Shown here one piece after another: positions 15,820-18,024 of a stretch of 18,024 nucleotides of DNA. The notes under the pieces are model-generated. The model searched no databases and was not told the origin of the DNA. It worked only from the letters and a program-made list of their open reading frames with translations. The number at the start of each line of letters is the position of its first letter. Within the stretch, counting starts at the first letter, position 1. Origin of the DNA: Acanthamoeba sp. SK_2022b (lineage: Eukaryota; Discosea; Longamoebia; Acanthamoebidae). The position numbers were made by a program, and so were the translations under genes. The DNA lies in NCBI GenBank assembly GCA_027943245.1, contig JANDJZ010000806.1:1-18024 (forward strand), read 5' to 3'.

Positions 15820-18024
15820 TCACTCGCCGGAGGAGTTCGTTTCTCGCTTACGCCACTGATCTCGAACACTGCGCAGTCGAGAAACGGCCGTTTCATTGAG
15901 GCCCAATAGGCCGCGAGGGGAGTAGTCTTGGCTGACGGCATTGCCCGGAAGAGAGTTGGCAGCAGAATCCGCTGAGGTGGTGCATTCGTGTGGTGCGTCC
16001 CCTGGAGTGTCTCGTGCTGGTGCTGGTGCTGGTGTTGGTGCTGTCAATGCTCCCTCTCTGTTTACGGTGGCGATGAACAGGTCTGCTCGACAGGAGATGA
16101 TGGTTTCCACGACGAGATTGGCGGCATTCATCTTGCCCAGCAGCGAATCGGGGCTGGCAGCCAAGTCGGCCGATTGAGAGTAGAGGAGCGCCGGTCCTAT
16201 CACCGTGGCGAGGTTGGCAGTCGTCATCTTGTTGACGGCAGCGCGCGAAGACACATCGAACAGCAGTTCCGTGAGGAAGGCCAGCAGCGCCCTGTTCTCC
16301 GCGGGTAAAAGGAGCACCAGCAGGCCAAGCTCGCGCAGCCTCTCGGCCGGGTCGGTGAGGCTGGAAACCGACAGGAAGCGCGAGTACAGCTTCCACGTCA
16401 GCAGCGGCTCGGGCAGGCACTTGAGAAATCGCTTGAGAAGCGATGCAACGCTGTGCGGGTCCATGCCTGCCCAATCCACCGCTTTGCCTGTGCGCATGGA
16501 TTCATACACGTTTGTTTTGTTTTTTTTTTTGTTTTTTTTTTGTTTTTTTGTGTTTTTGTTTTTTTGTGTTTTTGTTGTTTTGTTTTTGTCGGTGAGCGCG
16601 TTCTCTTGAGCGCTTGTTGGACAGAGCACGTACCCGCATCGAGCAGGGAGACCAGGTCATCGATCTCTGACTGCGCGCTTGTTACGCGGAAGATGCCCAC
16701 CGTGTTCAACGCTTCTGCGGAACAAACGCGTCAAGTCATCTTGAAGCACCCAACCAACCTTGGCACCAACCAAAAGAAGAAGAAGAAGAAAGGGGGCAGA
16801 GATAGAGAGACATAGGGAGAGGGGCAGAGAGAGAGAGAGGAGTCTCCTACCTTCGCGGCGGAGGGCCCCTATGGCGTCGACGGCAAGGCGAGGAAGAGAT
16901 CCTCCCTCGCGCTCCAGCAGCGCCCGGAGCGGCGTATGGAAGACGCGGCAAGCGTTCGCCTCTGCCTCGTCGGCCTGCTTGTCGCTGACGACCTGCGGTG
17001 ACGAGGAGGAGGAGGAGGAGGAGGAGCTGTGGCCCAGGAAGGTGCGTAGCTCTTTCTCTCTCTTCTCCTTCTCCCTCTCGAGCTCCTTGTCTCGGTCGCG
17101 CGCGATGATGCGGCGAGGCGACAGCAGCGAAGGGAAGCTGCGGCCCTCCGCCCTGGCCCCTCCGCCGCCGGCCTCGTCCTCGTCCCGACGCAGGAACGGG
17201 TTGAGCGAGATGCTCGGGATGAACGTGCCCACGCTCCGGCTTCGCGAGTGCCCCTTGTCTCCCTTCCTCTGCTGCTGCTGCTGCTGGTGGTGGTGGTGGT
17301 GGCGGCGGCGACTGCTCGGGCCTGTCCGCTCCGCCTCGAGCGAGTCTGCTGTCGCCGCTTGTGTGCCAGCCCCTGCCGGGGGGCCGTCGGGCTGGATGGC
17401 GCCGCCGCCGCCGCCGTCTGCGGGGGCACGTGCTTCTTCGGAAAAGTCGTCGAGTTGCTGCTGCTGCTGTACGTTGAAGGTGATCTTGGTGCCGCCGCCG
17501 CCGCCGCCGCCGGTCTTCTTGCCGGTGCTGCCGTCGCTCTTTTCCTTGCGCGCCTTGCGGCTGTTCCCCGAGAGCGCGAGGATTCCTCCCGCCGCCTCCG
17601 ATGAGGACGAGCTTCCTTCTCCCTCGCCTCCGCCTCCTCCTCCGGAGACGGATGCGGCAGGCGGCGCGGTGTCGACGTCGGCGTGCGCCTCCTCTGTCGA
17701 CGCCTGCCTCTTGGCCTTCTCCTTTCCTTTGCCGCCGATGAGGTTGCTCCCGGCCTCCTCCTTCTTGTGGTCCTTGCGCTTGCGGAAGGATTTCCCGCGC
17801 GACTTGCCCGAACCCAGGGCCGCCGATGCGCTGCCGCTTCCCTCTTCCTCTCCTCCTCCTCCTCCTCCTCCTCCTCCTCCTCCTCTGCCGTGGCGCCCTT
17901 CCAAACTCTCCCCCTCCCCTCCACGCGGAAAGCCCTCCCCCGTCGCGGCCCCGTCGAGCCGCTCCTCCATGCTGCTCCTCGCCAGCCCTTTGGTCCTCTT
18001 CTCCTCCTCCTTCCACTGCTTGTG
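15820..18024 (-). CDS. RhoGAP-domain protein with a low-complexity N-terminus (5' end may lie outside)
   Basis: This is a GTPase-activating protein for Rho-family GTPases, acting on cytoskeletal signalling at membranes or cortex. Exons on minus: 18024-16851, 16714-16634 and 16487-15820; GT-AG introns of 136 and 146 bp, both phase 1. The frame is open to the window edge, so ATG 17970 (622 residues) is only a possible start. Numbered from it, RhoGAP spans about 343-502: VFHTPLRALL, the arginine finger in GIFRVTS (R383, split off in the small exon 2), the helix ASLLKRFLKCLPEPLL, and NKMTTANLATVIGPALL with the conserved Asn (N492). Joined exons read across without a gap and match the family. Residues 1-340 are rich in Gly, Ser, Gln/His and basic runs from trinucleotide repeats, with a charged helix (RDRDKELEREKEKREKEL) and no second domain that I recognise. 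The C-terminal 100 residues are Ala/Pro-rich. Ends with TGA. Confidence 0.9.
16488..16633 (-). other. RhoGAP intron 2 with an A-rich tract
   Basis: Donor GTACGT, acceptor GCGCACAG. On the sense strand the region of about 16588-16511 is (A)nC, so the usual pyrimidine tract before the acceptor is replaced by A-runs. The splice is nonetheless firm because the reading frame and RhoGAP alignment continue (LLDAG, then KAVDWAG). Confidence 0.75.
16715..16850 (-). other. RhoGAP intron 1 with a pyrimidine-rich body
   Basis: Donor GTAGGA, acceptor TTGTTCCGCAG. The sense strand carries (CT)n and (TTC)n tracts (seen on + as AGAGAG and AAGAAG at about 16775-16840). Phase 1 on both sides gives RRE joined to EALNTVGIFR. 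Confidence 0.8.
17851..17885. repeat. (TCC)n trinucleotide repeat encoding a glycine run
   Basis: A nearly pure TCC run on +, read as GGA codons on minus, gives about 11 consecutive Gly in the RhoGAP protein. A similar (GAG)n run at about 17006-17033 encodes Ser. Such runs vary in length between alleles. Confidence 0.75.

Noticed and set aside
16847..18016. Arg-rich and Ala/Ser/Thr-rich frames overlapping the RhoGAP gene on minus
   Set aside because: They are other frames of the GC-rich trinucleotide repeats. Only the frame ending ALRRE joins in phase to the exon with GIFRVTS.

Overview
The window is nuclear DNA from a eukaryote. Both edge genes have GT-AG introns of 88-165 bp, one encodes a RhoGAP protein with an AATAAA signal, and most of the window is satellite DNA full of Ty1/copia retrotransposon copies. 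The host looks like a unicellular eukaryote. The short introns, GC-rich exons and low-complexity RhoGAP N-terminus would suit an amoebozoan, but the sequence alone does not prove it.

Layout: (1) 1-815, the 3' end of an unrecognised four-exon gene on + whose protein ends in a membrane segment. (2) About 840-15740, a 15 kb block of C+A-rich, almost CpG-free satellite built on the words ACCACAAC and ACCACAACATC. A few segments are flipped to the G+T strand (about 925-970, 6919-7345, 9192-9739, 10250-10310). (3) At least five copies of one copia family sit in this satellite: A (2007-5630, minus, 5'-truncated, with an internal inversion), D (7448-about 7900, minus, 3' end only), C (about 8655-9192, plus, gag fragment), E (9740-9951, LTR only) and B (11111-15350, plus, full length with two LTRs that read as identical and a 5-bp target duplication). 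A MITE-like 155-bp element lies at 1263-1417. (4) 15820-18024, a RhoGAP gene on the minus strand. The two host genes converge, so the block fills the space between their 3' ends.

Element B carries gag with a zinc knuckle, an aspartic protease with DSGA, and a DD35E integrase. Its reverse transcriptase has an internal deletion and an altered YxDD motif, and RNase H is broken by TGA codons. Its primer-binding site matches the anticodon arm of initiator tRNA-Met, not the tRNA 3' end, which is the half-tRNA priming known from Drosophila copia. The older copies differ from B largely by CpG to TpG/CpA changes, which points to past cytosine methylation or a RIP-like process. I see no new multi-gene system. 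The most interesting parts are the interplay of satellite and retroelement, the flipped satellite segments, the inversion in A, and the CpG decay with CpG-free LTRs.
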